Shown: positions 16,664 through 26,006, counted from the stretch's first letter. The stretch: 64,000 bases of DNA from Rothia sp. (in: high G+C Gram-positive bacteria) (GCA_030529845.1 JAUMWB010000001.1:372001-436000); one strand, 5' to 3'. Notes: generated by a model not told the origin, from the letters alone. A program made the numbers and translations.

Positions 16664-18349
16664 ATGAATGAACGTTTGACCGTCTCGTCGGTTGATTACG
16701 AGCGAATTCTGCGGCAGCTCAACATAGCCAACGATAACCGCCGCAATCTTGACCGGCAGTTGCGGGCCGCTGGTGAGCGTAATCAAAAACTGGTGACGGC
16801 TCTGACTAAGACCAAGAACGAGATTGAGCACCTGCGCATGGCGCTGGCCCAGGAGGTTGCGCCTCCTCTGAACTCTGCTCTGGTCTTAGCGGTTCACGGT
16901 GCCACCATGACCTACCAGGATTTGGCGGACGGGAAGACCCCGGCTGAGGTGGAGGAACATCTCGATGTTCAGCTGGGCGGGCGGTTGGTACGGATTACCT
17001 GTTCACCGCTTCTGCCGATTGCTGAGGTTAAGCCGGGCATGACCGTCCTGCTCAACGAGCATACCCAGGCTGTGGTCTCGTTGGGTTTTGAGGGGTACGG
17101 CGATGTGGTCACGGTGCGCGAGGTGCTCGATAGGGAGCACCTGGTGGTGGATCTTCCCAACCAGTCCAAGGCTGTAGCCCGCATATCGGGTGCCCTGGAT
17201 CCGGACGCCCTGCGGGTGGGGGATACCGTCACCTACGATTCTCGGGTGCAGATGGTGACCTCCCTGGTGCCCCACACCGATGCTCAGGAGCTGGTCCTTG
17301 AAGAGGTGCCCGATATTACCTACGACAATATCGGTGGCTTGGGCGCCCAGATTGACCTGATTCGTGATGCTGTTGAGCTGCCCTTCCTGCACCCCGATAT
17401 TTACCGTCAGTACGAGCTGACCCCGCCCAAGGGCATCCTGCTTTATGGGCCTCCCGGTAATGGTAAGACCCTTATTGCTAAGGCTGTGGCTAATTCTCTG
17501 GCTGCCCGGGCTGCGGAGCGTTCAGAAGGTGGAAAGAAAACCGGTTACTTCCTCAATATCAAGGGCCCGGAGCTACTCGATAAGTATGTGGGTGAAACCG
17601 AGCGCCAGATTCGCGATATTTTCTCAGCAGCCCGCGATAAGGCGCGCGCCGGCCACCCGGTCGTGGTTTTCTTCGATGAGATGGAATCCCTCTTCCGCAC
17701 CCGCGGTTCGGGCCGGTCATCCGATGTTGAAACCACCATTGTTCCCCAGCTTCTTGCAGAAATTGACGGTGTTGAGAGCCTGGATAACGTGATCGTTATC
17801 GGTGCGACCAACCGCGAAGATATGATTGATCCGGCCGTGCTACGCCCCGGGCGTCTGGACGTCAAAATCCGTATCAATCGCCCTGATCGGGCAGGGGCTG
17901 CCGAGATTTTTGGTCTTTACCTGACCGATCACCTACCCATTAGTCAGACTGAGATAGCTCAGGCAGGATCCAAGCAAAAGGCTGTAGCAGCCATGATTGA
18001 AACTGTGATTGACCGTCTCTTCTCAACTGAACCGGCTAACCGCTACATCAGCGTTGACCTCGAGAACGGTGTGAGCCGCTGGCTCTTCCGCGGGGACTTC
18101 CTCTCGGGTGCGGTGATCCGCAATATCGTTGATAACGCTAAGAAGCAGGCCATCAAGTCCTACCTCTCGAGCGGGGCTGAGGGTATCACCACCGAGCACC
18201 TGCTGGAAGCTGTCCGCGCTGAGTTTGAGGACCAGGTAGAGGTTCCCCAGGCCAGTGAGATTGAGGACGTTCTCTCAACCCTCAATATTCGCCTGCGCGT
18301 GCTGAACGCCGCTCCAGCTCGCTCTGTCGTTTCTGATTCGGAGGTATAG
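16664..18349 (+). CDS. arc: Proteasome-associated AAA ATPase ARC/Mpa
   Basis: A 561-residue hexameric AAA unfoldase that recognises pupylated proteins. An N-terminal coiled coil (about 10-62) binds Pup in relatives. Two OB folds follow (about 70-205), then the AAA module with Walker A GPPGNGKT (262-269), pore loop KYVGE and Walker B VVVFFDEME (333-341). The C-terminus reads SVVSDSEV and lacks the HbYX motif (for example QYL in Mycobacterium) that docks Mpa to the 20S core. No prcB or prcA is present between pup and pafA. It may therefore act as an unfoldase or segregase without a proteasome. It ends two bases before dop. Confidence 0.95.
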   Translation: MNERLTVSSVDYERILRQLNIANDNRRNLDRQLRAAGERNQKLVTALTKTKNEIEHLRMALAQEVAPPLNSALVLAVHGATMTYQDLADGKTPAEVEEHLDVQLGGRLVRITCSPLLPIAEVKPGMTVLLNEHTQAVVSLGFEGYGDVVTVREVLDREHLVVDLPNQSKAVARISGALDPDALRVGDTVTYDSRVQMVTSLVPHTDAQELVLEEVPDITYDNIGGLGAQIDLIRDAVELPFLHPDIYRQYELTPPKGILLYGPPGNGKTLIAKAVANSLAARAAERSEGGKKTGYFLNIKGPELLDKYVGETERQIRDIFSAARDKARAGHPVVVFFDEMESLFRTRGSGRSSDVETTIVPQLLAEIDGVESLDNVIVIGATNREDMIDPAVLRPGRLDVKIRINRPDRAGAAEIFGLYLTDHLPISQTEIAQAGSKQKAVAAMIETVIDRLFSTEPANRYISVDLENGVSRWLFRGDFLSGAVIRNIVDNAKKQAIKSYLSSGAEGITTEHLLEAVRAEFEDQVEVPQASEIEDVLSTLNIRLRVLNAAPARSVVSDSEV

Positions 18350-18351
18350 AC

Positions 18352-19953
18352 GTGATGACTGTTCGTCGCATTATGGGGGCTGAGACCGAGTACGGGGTGC
18401 ATGCCCCCACCAAGCCTCACTCGAACCCCACGGTTCTTTCTGCCTTCGTGGTGAACACCTATGACACCCTCTTTAAGCAGGAACTCTCAGCGGCCCTTGA
18501 AACTCGCTGGGAGTACGGCTCGGAGGCGCCTTTGACTGATGCCCGCGGGTTCGACATGCCCCGGGAGCAGGCTCACCCCACCCAGCTTACTGACACCGCC
18601 CACGTGCTGACCAGCGAAGATATAGCTGCCGAAGCCCTGAGTGAGGCCGGTCATTTTGCTGAACGCATCGATTGGGATGCGGTGACCATGAACTCGATTC
18701 TGCCCAACGGGGCGCGTTTCTATGTGGACCATGCCCACCCCGAGTATTCTTCACCGGAGGTCACCAACCCGCGCGACGCCGTCCTCTGGGATGCCGCCGG
18801 TGACTACATCGCCGCCCAGACCGTTGCCACCATTGAACGGGTTACGGCTGACCGTAGCTCTACTATGCCTGCGGTCAACCTCTACAAAAATAATACGGAC
18901 GGCAAGGGCCAGTCCTATGGTTCTCACGAGAACTACCTGGTGCCCCGTTCTGTTGATTTTGAGTACCTGGCAGCTGCCCTTCTGCCCTTCTTCGCTACCC
19001 GCCACATCATGGTGGGGGCAGGACGCCTGGGCTTGGGTGCAGCGGGGGAGCAAGCCGGTTTTCAGATTTCCCAGCGGGCTGACTTCTTCGAGCGCACCAT
19101 TGGGCTAGAAACGACCGTCCGCCGCCCCATGATCAATACCCGCGATGAACCCCACGCCGACAGCAGTCGCTACCGCCGCCTGCACGTGATTACCGGTGAC
19201 GCTAACCTCTCGCAGACCTCTAATCTGCTTAAATTTGGCACCATGTCCCTGGTGCTTTCCCTCATTGAAGCTAAGGCCGCGCCATCCATCAAGCTGGCTG
19301 ATCCTGTTGCTGCCATGCACACGGTCAGCCACGATCTAACTCTGACCGCTCAGCTGCCCCTGGCCGATGGCGGTAGCATGAGCGCCCTGCAAATTCAGCG
19401 GGCCTACCGTGAGGCTGCCCTAGCTGTAGAGGCTGAGCCAGATGCAGCGACCGCCGAAATCCTACACCTGTGGGGTGAGGTACTTGACGCCCTGGAAGAG
19501 GACCCCCTATCGCTGGCTAACTGCTTGGACTGGGTTGCCAAATACGCCCTGCTCAAGGGCTATGTTGACCGGGGGTTGAGTTGGGATGACCCCAAGCTGG
19601 CCGCCATCGACCTCCAGTATTCGGACGTCCGCCCCAGCAAGGGCCTGTACCACAAGCTGGTAGCCCTAGGGCGTATGAAGACCCTCTTTAGCCCCGAGGA
19701 CATCGCCCGGGCAGCAGCCGAACCGCCGCGCGACACCCGCGCCTACTTGCGGGGTAAGCTCATTACCACCTGGCCCGACGAGGTCGTGGGCGCCAACTGG
19801 GATACCCTTTCGGTGCGTAACCCCCTCTCCATCGATCTGCACCGCCTGAATATGGACGACCCCGAGCACTTTACCGCCGAAACCGTAGAACCCCACCTGG
19901 GGTTAGACCACGCCGACCAACTCTTTGCCCTGTTCACCGACCAGCGCAACTAA
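18352..19953 (+). CDS. dop: Pup deamidase/depupylase
   Basis: A 533-residue glutamine-synthetase-fold enzyme. It deamidates the C-terminal Gln of Pup to Glu and also removes Pup from targets. The N-terminal metal motif is GAETEYGVH (9-17). The ATP-site motifs KNNTDGKGQSYGSHENYL and RPMINTRDEPHAD are conserved. The insertion TDTAHVLTSEDIAAEALSEA corresponds to the flexible Dop loop that PafA lacks, which separates the paralogues. The GTG at 18352 is 6 bases after ggaggt; the ATG at 18355 is equally possible. Translation is probably coupled to arc. Confidence 0.95.
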   Translation: MMTVRRIMGAETEYGVHAPTKPHSNPTVLSAFVVNTYDTLFKQELSAALETRWEYGSEAPLTDARGFDMPREQAHPTQLTDTAHVLTSEDIAAEALSEAGHFAERIDWDAVTMNSILPNGARFYVDHAHPEYSSPEVTNPRDAVLWDAAGDYIAAQTVATIERVTADRSSTMPAVNLYKNNTDGKGQSYGSHENYLVPRSVDFEYLAAALLPFFATRHIMVGAGRLGLGAAGEQAGFQISQRADFFERTIGLETTVRRPMINTRDEPHADSSRYRRLHVITGDANLSQTSNLLKFGTMSLVLSLIEAKAAPSIKLADPVAAMHTVSHDLTLTAQLPLADGGSMSALQIQRAYREAALAVEAEPDAATAEILHLWGEVLDALEEDPLSLANCLDWVAKYALLKGYVDRGLSWDDPKLAAIDLQYSDVRPSKGLYHKLVALGRMKTLFSPEDIARAAAEPPRDTRAYLRGKLITTWPDEVVGANWDTLSVRNPLSIDLHRLNMDDPEHFTAETVEPHLGLDHADQLFALFTDQRN

Positions 19954-19977
19954 CCACCTATAGGAAAGAGATAGACC

Positions 19978-20175
19978 ATGGACCGCATCCAGCGTCAGCA
20001 GACCACCTCAACCAACACCCAGCAGGTAGAAGAGGTAGCCATTGCCAGCCAGAGCACCGAGGTAAACCAGCAGGCTGTATCTGACATCGATGACCTGCTG
20101 GCAGAAATTGACGGTGTTCTCGAAGAAAACGCCGAAGACTTCGTCAAGGGCTTCGTCCAAAAGGGCGGCCAGTAA
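19978..20175 (+). CDS. pup: Prokaryotic ubiquitin-like protein Pup
   Basis: A 65-residue, mostly disordered protein that is covalently attached to lysines of target proteins. It ends VKGFVQKGGQ, the canonical GGQ form that Dop must convert to GGE before PafA can ligate it. The central helix SDIDDLLAEIDGVLEENAEDF is the ARC and PafA binding region. Aggaaag lies upstream of the ATG. It sits 24 bases after dop and 47 bases before pafA. In most actinobacteria with a proteasome prcB and prcA would fit between pup and pafA; here they are absent. Confidence 0.97.
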   Translation: MDRIQRQQTTSTNTQQVEEVAIASQSTEVNQQAVSDIDDLLAEIDGVLEENAEDFVKGFVQKGGQ

Positions 20176-20222
20176 GGGCCCACCTCCCCAGCCCGCCTGC
20201 CCCTCAACGCTAAGGAGGAACC

Positions 20223-21656
20223 GTGGAACGCAGAATATTCGGTATTGAAACCGAATTCGGCATCAGATACATCCCCAAAGGACTGGGCCCGCTGGCCCCA
20301 GAAGAAGCAGCCCGCAAGCTCTTCAAGCCGGTGGTTGACACCTGGCGGTCTTCTAACGTCTTTTTGCCCAACGGCGGGCGACTCTACCTTGATGTAGGCT
20401 CTCACCCCGAATACGCTACCGCCGAGACCGCCTCAGTACGTGACGCCCTGATTCAGGATAAGGCGGGGGAATACCTGCTCAACGACCTGGTCAACCAGGC
20501 TGAAGACTCCCTCGAAGCAGAGGGGTACGATGGGCAGATTTTCCTATTTAAAAACAACGTTGACTCGGCGGGCAATTCCTTCGGCTCCCACGAGAACTAC
20601 ATGCTCGAACGCAAGGTAGAGTTCTCCCGCCTGGTGCGTTCCCTGATACCCTTTTTGATTACCCGCCAGATTGTGGTGGGGGCGGGTAAGGTACACCCGG
20701 CCGGGCCCCCGCAGTGGGGCGGACGTCCGCTAGCACCCGAAGGGCAGCCCAGCTTCTCTTTCTCCCAGCGGGCTGACTACATCTGGGAAGGGTCCTCCAC
20801 CGCCACTACCCGGGCCCGACCCATCATCAACACCCGCGATGAGCCCCATGCCGATGCCTCCCTCTACCGTCGCATGCACGTGATTAACGGGGATTCCAAT
20901 ATGTCTCAGGCCACCACCTTGCTTAAGCTCGGTGCCACAGACCTGGTTCTGCGCATGCTTGAGGACTACTACCCCCTTGAGAACTTTGAAATCAAAGACA
21001 CAGCCACCGCCTTACGCGTCATCTCCCACGATCTAACCGGCACCGCTACTTTCCCTCTGGCTGACGGCCGTGAAGCCAATGCCCTGACCCTGCAAAGCCA
21101 CTACTATAGCGCCGCCTGCCGGTACGTAGAAGAAAAGGGGGCCCACCACGACGATATGCCCTATATTCTCGACCTCTGGGGCCGAGCTCTCGAGGCGGTG
21201 GCCAGCGGTGACACCTCTCGTATCGATACCGAAATTGACTGGGCTATCAAAAAGAAGCTGCTCGATACCTACATCGCCCGCGGTGCTAGCGGCTACGAGG
21301 ACCCTAAAATCCAGCAGCTTGACCTGGCCTACCACGATATCGACCCCGCCCGCGGCGTCTTTGGCCTGCTCACCCGCAAGGGTCTGGTCAAAAACCTGGT
21401 CAGCCACGACGATATAACCCAGGCCACCGTACACCCACCTGCCACCCGAGCGGCCCTGCGCGGACGTTTCATTAGCGCCGCTCGCAAGGCAGGGGAGCCC
21501 TTTACCGTGGATTGGGTCCATCTCAAACTCAACAACCAGCCCCACATGACCGTCATGTGCAAGGACCCCTTCGCCACAGAAAACGCGGCCATGGACGACC
21601 TGCTGGCAACCCTCAATCTCGGGCCGGGCGATACCTGGTCCCCGCCCTTTATTTAG
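20223..21656 (+). CDS. pafA: Pup ligase
   Basis: A 477-residue glutamine-synthetase-fold ligase that phosphorylates the C-terminal Glu of Pup and joins it to a substrate lysine. GIETEFGI at 7-14 carries the metal-binding Glu. SHPEYATAE, FLFKNNVDSAGNSFGSHENY and RARPIINTRDEPHAD follow in the family order. It lacks the Dop loop, as expected. The GTG start has aaggagg 4 bases upstream. It is cotranscribed with pup. Confidence 0.95.
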   Translation: MERRIFGIETEFGIRYIPKGLGPLAPEEAARKLFKPVVDTWRSSNVFLPNGGRLYLDVGSHPEYATAETASVRDALIQDKAGEYLLNDLVNQAEDSLEAEGYDGQIFLFKNNVDSAGNSFGSHENYMLERKVEFSRLVRSLIPFLITRQIVVGAGKVHPAGPPQWGGRPLAPEGQPSFSFSQRADYIWEGSSTATTRARPIINTRDEPHADASLYRRMHVINGDSNMSQATTLLKLGATDLVLRMLEDYYPLENFEIKDTATALRVISHDLTGTATFPLADGREANALTLQSHYYSAACRYVEEKGAHHDDMPYILDLWGRALEAVASGDTSRIDTEIDWAIKKKLLDTYIARGASGYEDPKIQQLDLAYHDIDPARGVFGLLTRKGLVKNLVSHDDITQATVHPPATRAALRGRFISAARKAGEPFTVDWVHLKLNNQPHMTVMCKDPFATENAAMDDLLATLNLGPGDTWSPPFI

Positions 21657-21710
21657 GCTATAGGGCGAATTACCAGAACCTACCCAGCTCTATCCGCTAG
21701 TATGTACGCG

Positions 21711-22826
21711 GTGAAGAAAAGCGTTCCCTCAGTGAACGTAACAGCAACGAAAGTGAAACCAGTGAAGAAAAAGTCAGCCTTTATCGCATCCAGCGGCGCC
21801 GTGCTCGCCCTCGTCCTCTCCGCCTGTGGCGGAAACGGCGACGGTAGCAGCCTCTCTGACGTTTCCTACTCCATGAACGAAGCCACCGCTGAGCCCTCGG
21901 TTTCTTTCGCAACCCCCTTCGCCGCCAACGGCACCGAAGCCTACAAGATTGAGGACGGCGACGGCGCCACCATCGAAGACGGCGACAGCCTGCTGGTAGA
22001 CGCCACCGTCTTTAACGGTGCAGACGGCACCTCCCTGGGGACCACCTACACCGATGCGCCCATGATTATCCCTGTGGGGCAGGAACTTAAGGACGCTGCT
22101 CCCGAGCTCTACGACATTCTGATCGGTTCTAAGGTCGGCATGTCCTTCTCCTACTCCACCAACATCGACACCACCTCTACTTCCACCGCAGAGGCCACCC
22201 CCACCGTTTCAGCGGGCACCGCCACCAACGTTGAGGTTTACACCGTCTCCGGCAAGCTGCTTAAGAGCGCAGAGGGCACTGAAAACGAGAAGCAGTCCTC
22301 AGCTCTAGAAAGCTTCTCCGTGGCTGAAGACGGCACCGCTACCCTTACCCTGTCTGAAGATCGCGGCGACGCTCCCACTGAGCTCTACACCGAAGACCTG
22401 ATTACCGGCACCGGTGCCACTGTCTCTGAAACCGATACCCTCTATGTCAACTATGTTGGCGTGACCTGGTCAGACGGCGCCCAGTTCGACGGCAACTTCG
22501 GCGCAACCCCCACCGCCCTTTCCCTAAACGGTGTGATTGAGGGCTGGAAGCAGGGCCTGGCCGGTAAGACCGTGGGCTCCCGTGTTCTCCTGGTTATCCC
22601 CAGTGAACTTGCCTACGGTGAAGATGCTGCCTCCACCGGTGCCCCTGAAGGCGCCCTGGTCTTCGTGGTAGATATTCTGGGTTCCTCACCTACCCGCACC
22701 GCAGCAGCATCCCCTAGTGCCTCAGCCGATGCGTCCGCGACTGCAACCGCAGATGCCAGCGCTACCGCTACCGAATCGGCCTCTGAGTCTGCGAGCGCTG
22801 AAGCAACCGCTTCAGCCAGCGAATAA
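21711..22826 (+). CDS. FKBP-type peptidyl-prolyl isomerase lipoprotein
   Basis: A secreted lipoprotein of 371 residues. A long basic leader is followed by a hydrophobic stretch and lipobox LSAC, with the lipidated Cys at 39. A weakly conserved first FKBP-like half precedes a clear FKBP domain (YVNYVGVTWSDGAQFDGNF, then VIEGWKQGLAGKTVGSRVLL and IPSELAYGE). The last 45 residues are a low-complexity Ala/Ser/Thr tail. GTG 21711 is chosen because TAGTAT lies 7 bases upstream, fitting a leaderless start; ATG 21702 overlaps that -10 box, and GTG 21762 would still give a complete signal peptide. No start has a good Shine-Dalgarno sequence. Confidence 0.88.
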   Translation: MKKSVPSVNVTATKVKPVKKKSAFIASSGAVLALVLSACGGNGDGSSLSDVSYSMNEATAEPSVSFATPFAANGTEAYKIEDGDGATIEDGDSLLVDATVFNGADGTSLGTTYTDAPMIIPVGQELKDAAPELYDILIGSKVGMSFSYSTNIDTTSTSTAEATPTVSAGTATNVEVYTVSGKLLKSAEGTENEKQSSALESFSVAEDGTATLTLSEDRGDAPTELYTEDLITGTGATVSETDTLYVNYVGVTWSDGAQFDGNFGATPTALSLNGVIEGWKQGLAGKTVGSRVLLVIPSELAYGEDAASTGAPEGALVFVVDILGSSPTRTAAASPSASADASATATADASATATESASESASAEATASASE

Positions 22827-22857
22827 ATTTCATTACCAACAAGAAAAGGTTATTCCC

Positions 22858-23259
22858 ATGTCATTTGGTCAGCGTAATCTCGACCGCACTAAGCCTGAAA
22901 TCGACTTCCCCGAAGGCGGTACCCCCGAAGAACTCATTATTATCGATGAGATTGAGGGTGCCGGTGAGGTAGTTGAGGCTGGCGATACTGTTTCAGCTCA
23001 CTACGTGGGTGTTGCTTTCTCCACCGGTGAAGAGTTTGACTCCTCTTGGGGTCGCGGTGAGCCCCTGCGCTTCCAGGTAGGTGTGGGCATGGTCATCCGT
23101 GGCTGGGACGAGGGTCTACTCGGTATGAAGGTGGGCGGACGTCGCCGCCTGGAGATTCCCAGCGAGATGGCGTACGGTTCTCGCGGTGCCGGTTCTGCTA
23201 TTGGTCCTAACGAATCTTTGATTTTCGTGGTTGACCTGGTAGACGTCATCAAGCGTTAA
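22858..23259 (+). CDS. FKBP-type peptidyl-prolyl cis-trans isomerase, cytosolic
   Basis: A 133-residue single-domain FKBP without a signal peptide. Active-site residues are seen in VSAHYVGVAFSTGEEFDSSW, VIRGWDEGLLGMKVGGRRRL and the closing IFVVDLVDV strand. It follows the lipoprotein FKBP by 31 bases. ATG 22858 has aaaagg 8 bases upstream. An open frame upstream to 22717 runs inside the lipoprotein gene and is not used. A cytosolic and an exported FKBP side by side is the usual arrangement between pafA and pafBC. Confidence 0.92.
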   Translation: MSFGQRNLDRTKPEIDFPEGGTPEELIIIDEIEGAGEVVEAGDTVSAHYVGVAFSTGEEFDSSWGRGEPLRFQVGVGMVIRGWDEGLLGMKVGGRRRLEIPSEMAYGSRGAGSAIGPNESLIFVVDLVDVIKR

Positions 23260-23292
23260 TTCTTGCTCCTGGCCTCTGCCTGAGCGTGTTTG

Positions 23293-23320
23293 GCCCCCGG
23301 TTCGAAAGAGCCGGGGGCTA
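23293..23320 (+). terminator. Hairpin immediately before pafBC
   Basis: The arm gcccccgg (23293-23300) pairs with ccgggggc (23311-23318), followed by tatcttt. The pafBC ATG begins 7 bases after the stem, so the same hairpin may also limit ribosome access. Confidence 0.65.
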
Positions 23321-23325
23321 TCTTT

Positions 23326-25281
23326 ATGTATGTGACTTCTAAAGCTGTTGAACGTGCCGCTGCCCTGCTTGATGTGCTTTCGTCGGCCCCCTGGGGGCTG
23401 GACCGACAGGCTCTGCGTCAGCGGGTGCCGGGGTATGGTCTAGCTGCTACAGATGCTGCTTTTGAGCGTATGTTTGAGCGGGATAAGCAGGTCTTGCGGG
23501 CCTTGGGTGTTGAGCTGGTAGCTGAGCGGGCTGACCGGTCACAGCTGGGTTTTGTGTACCGTCTTGAGAGCAAGTCTCAGGCGGTTGCTGATTTTTCTGC
23601 TTTGGATGTGGTGGTCTTGAGCCACTGTGCCAGGGCCTGGGAGGGCACCGAGTTGGAGCGCTTGGCGCGGGCTGCTTTGCTAAAGGTGGGGGCGAGCGTG
23701 GGCCAGCGCCTGGGCGGTGAGCTGGGGGAGCCGGCCCGGTTTACTACGGTCCCCGGGGTTGCTGAGTGCCTGGCGGCGGTGGCTGAGGGCAAGGGGGTGA
23801 GTTTTCGCTATGCCGGTCGGGATGAGGTACGGACGGTTACCTGCTGGGGCTTAGGTTTACGGTTTGGGCACTGGTATCTGGTGGGCTGGGATAGGGTCCG
23901 GCAGGGCCAGCGTATTTTTAGGCTTGACCGGGCTGCGGGCCTGGCTGTCCTTGCTGTGGAGGGGCCGGAGCCTCCGGCGTCCTTTTCAATGGTGCGGGAG
24001 CTGGCAGACTTGGAGCCCGAGCAGGTTCCGCTGGTGGCCAGCCTGCCTCTGGCGGCAGAGGACGGTGAGGACGAGCCGCAGTTGAGCCCCTCCTACGGGC
24101 TGGTGGAGTCTGCCCTGCAGGCTATAAAGGACGGACGCACCCACCTGCTCCCCTTAGGCAGGGAGGTTGCTGGTGTGGTTCAGGGGTACCAGCAGAAGGT
24201 TGCTGAGAAAGAAGCCGAGCTGCGGCAGGAGCTGAGGGTCTGGCATGCCTCTTTGCCTGATCTAGCTATTCCTGAACGCTCAAAAGCTTGGAAGCCGGTG
24301 GCGGCCCAGCGGTCTCGTGAAAGCGCCGCTGATCAGCTGATGAGGCTTCTACTGATGGTCTCCCTGGTGGAAAGCACCGGTGGCCTGCCGCTAGCTACCC
24401 TGGCCGATTTCTTTACTACTACGGAGTCAAAAGCCCGTGTTCAGTTAGAAGGGTTAGCCAGTAGCGTAGGGTTTGAATCTCTTGCTTTAGACATCAACTC
24501 TCAGGGCTTTGTGACCTTACGAGGGCAGCAGGTCCTGACCCGTGGCGTCTCCCTGACCGAAACCGAGGCGCTAGTCCTCAGCCTGGCCCTGGACCTATCT
24601 GCCAGTCTCGATACTGAGTCCTTTTACAGCCACCTGCGTCAGAAAGTCTGGGCTTCGGTTGCTGGGGAGGCAGCCCCCGACCTTGCTCCCATGTCTGAGC
24701 GGGTGGGCATCTACCGGGCTGACCTTGACCCAATGATTCAACGGGCTCTCAACGACAAGATACCGCTCAAAATTACCTACCGTTCCCACCGCTCAGTGAC
24801 CCACCGCGTGATTGAACCGCTGGCTCTCATGGTCGATAACGGGCCCCGTTACCTTCAAGCCTGGTGCCGGCTCAGCCGTCAGGTACGGCACTTTAGGCTT
24901 GACCAGATCTTGAGCATGAGCCTGGTCGAAGGCGATAGTTTGACCGGGTCCTACCAGACCGGTCTGGGGCAGGGGGAAGGCGCGTCCGCCCCCATCAGCC
25001 CCCGAAGCTGGCTCACCCAGCTCACCAAGGGGCAGGTAGCTGCCGAAATGATGATTTTGGCCGTTTCAAAAAGGCTACCCCTTGCCCTACGGGAAAAGAC
25101 CCACAGCGCCTTGCAGCGGTATGCGCTTGAAATCGCCGACGAAAACGGTGTGACCTTCTACAAAATACCGGTTGCCCATACGCTGTGGGCCCTGCAACTT
25201 CTGATAGAGCTTGGCCCCACCGTCCGACTACTAAGCCCCGACCACCTGCGGGCTAGCCTGCTTGAGCTGCTGGGTGACTAG
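23326..25281 (+). CDS. pafBC: Fused PafBC transcriptional activator (WYL domains)
   Basis: A 651-residue fusion of the two paralogues that are separate genes (pafB, pafC) in mycobacteria. Each half has a winged-helix start (residues 1-70, about 340-400) and a WYL-domain region; FGHWYLVGWDRVRQGQRIFRL resembles the WYL core of the first half, and GPRYLQAWCRLSRQVRHFRL that of the second. PafBC activates RecA-independent DNA-damage genes in mycobacteria, and a natural fusion is known from Arthrobacter. The start is ATG 23326: the TTG at 23290 lies in the terminator hairpin. There is no free Shine-Dalgarno, because the only G-run is in the stem. Confidence 0.9.
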   Translation: MYVTSKAVERAAALLDVLSSAPWGLDRQALRQRVPGYGLAATDAAFERMFERDKQVLRALGVELVAERADRSQLGFVYRLESKSQAVADFSALDVVVLSHCARAWEGTELERLARAALLKVGASVGQRLGGELGEPARFTTVPGVAECLAAVAEGKGVSFRYAGRDEVRTVTCWGLGLRFGHWYLVGWDRVRQGQRIFRLDRAAGLAVLAVEGPEPPASFSMVRELADLEPEQVPLVASLPLAAEDGEDEPQLSPSYGLVESALQAIKDGRTHLLPLGREVAGVVQGYQQKVAEKEAELRQELRVWHASLPDLAIPERSKAWKPVAAQRSRESAADQLMRLLLMVSLVESTGGLPLATLADFFTTTESKARVQLEGLASSVGFESLALDINSQGFVTLRGQQVLTRGVSLTETEALVLSLALDLSASLDTESFYSHLRQKVWASVAGEAAPDLAPMSERVGIYRADLDPMIQRALNDKIPLKITYRSHRSVTHRVIEPLALMVDNGPRYLQAWCRLSRQVRHFRLDQILSMSLVEGDSLTGSYQTGLGQGEGASAPISPRSWLTQLTKGQVAAEMMILAVSKRLPLALREKTHSALQRYALEIADENGVTFYKIPVAHTLWALQLLIELGPTVRLLSPDHLRASLLELLGD

Positions 25282-25382
25282 CCGGTCAAGATAAAGCCCT
25301 GTAACAGCTGGCAATCCATCACCCAGCAGAATCAGTGCAAGCCCACAGCAAAATATTCTCAAAACTAAAGGCGCTTGGGTTA

Positions 25383-25388
25383 TATAAT
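25383..25388 (+). promoter_or_regulatory. -10 box of the tat region
   Basis: A perfect TATAAT lies 7 bases before ATG 25396, so transcription should start at or next to the A of the start codon. No convincing -35 is seen. Confidence 0.6.
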
Positions 25389-25395
25389 TGTCACT

Positions 25396-25743
25396 ATGCC
25401 TTGGTGGTTTTGGATAGTTTTGTGGACCGTGCTCATCGTGAGCTCGCTCTGCCTGCTAGCCTGGCTGCTATACCGCGTCTTCCGCAAAGCCTTGGGGGCA
25501 CTCGACGCCGCCCAAGAGTGGGAGTCCACCATTACGGATGCACTGGGGCAGGCTAGCCACGCCCAGCCCCTCAGAGAAGAACCTCAACCGGCTCTTTTCA
25601 CCCCCGTAGGAACCGCCTACGCAGACTATATCCAGGGTAAAAACACTCGAACGCTCGACCGAGCCCGCCGCCGCTCCCAGCGTCGCGACGAACTCGGACA
25701 GCCCCAACTCGTCGGAGACCTCAAACGTCTTCAAGAAAGGTGA
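25396..25743 (+). CDS. Small single-pass membrane protein upstream of tatA
   Basis: A 115-residue protein with one N-terminal membrane segment (FWIVLWTVLIVSSLCLLAWL) and a basic, probably cytosolic tail rich in Arg and Gln (LDRARRRSQRRDELG). I do not recognise a named family; similar short proteins often precede tatA in Micrococcales. The frame is open to 25375, but ATG 25396 follows a TATAAT box by 7 bases, so a leaderless mRNA is likely. Its stop lies 5 bases before the preferred tatA start, so the two are cotranscribed. Confidence 0.7.
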   Translation: MPWWFWIVLWTVLIVSSLCLLAWLLYRVFRKALGALDAAQEWESTITDALGQASHAQPLREEPQPALFTPVGTAYADYIQGKNTRTLDRARRRSQRRDELGQPQLVGDLKRLQER

Positions 25744-25748
25744 CGCTC

Positions 25749-26006
25749 GTGCTCGGTAACCTCGGCCCCGTCCATCTCATCATCCTCCTTGTCATCATCA
25801 TCCTGCTCTTCGGCGCCCCGAAGCTCCCCGGCATGGCCCGCAGCCTTGGTCAGTCCATGCGTATCTTCAAGTCAGAAGTTGACGGTCTGAAGAACGACTC
25901 AAAGAAGAATAACGAAACCAACGGCGACGCCAACGGCTCCGTTGTTTCCGGTGAGGTCATCAACAACCCCACCACTACCGACCAGAACAAGGGCTCACAG
26001 AACTAA
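25749..26006 (+). CDS. tatA: Twin-arginine translocase subunit TatA
   Basis: An 85-residue protein with one N-terminal membrane helix (VHLIILLVIIILLFG), the hinge APKLPGMARSLGQSMRIFKSE with its amphipathic helix, and a hydrophilic tail. It forms the pore of the Tat system that exports folded proteins. GTG 25740 overlaps the upstream stop as GTGA, but GTG 25749 is 9 bases after agaaagg and gives the normal short N-terminus MLGNLG. No tatB is seen nearby, which is common in this phylum because TatB can be encoded elsewhere. Confidence 0.92.
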   Translation: MLGNLGPVHLIILLVIIILLFGAPKLPGMARSLGQSMRIFKSEVDGLKNDSKKNNETNGDANGSVVSGEVINNPTTTDQNKGSQN

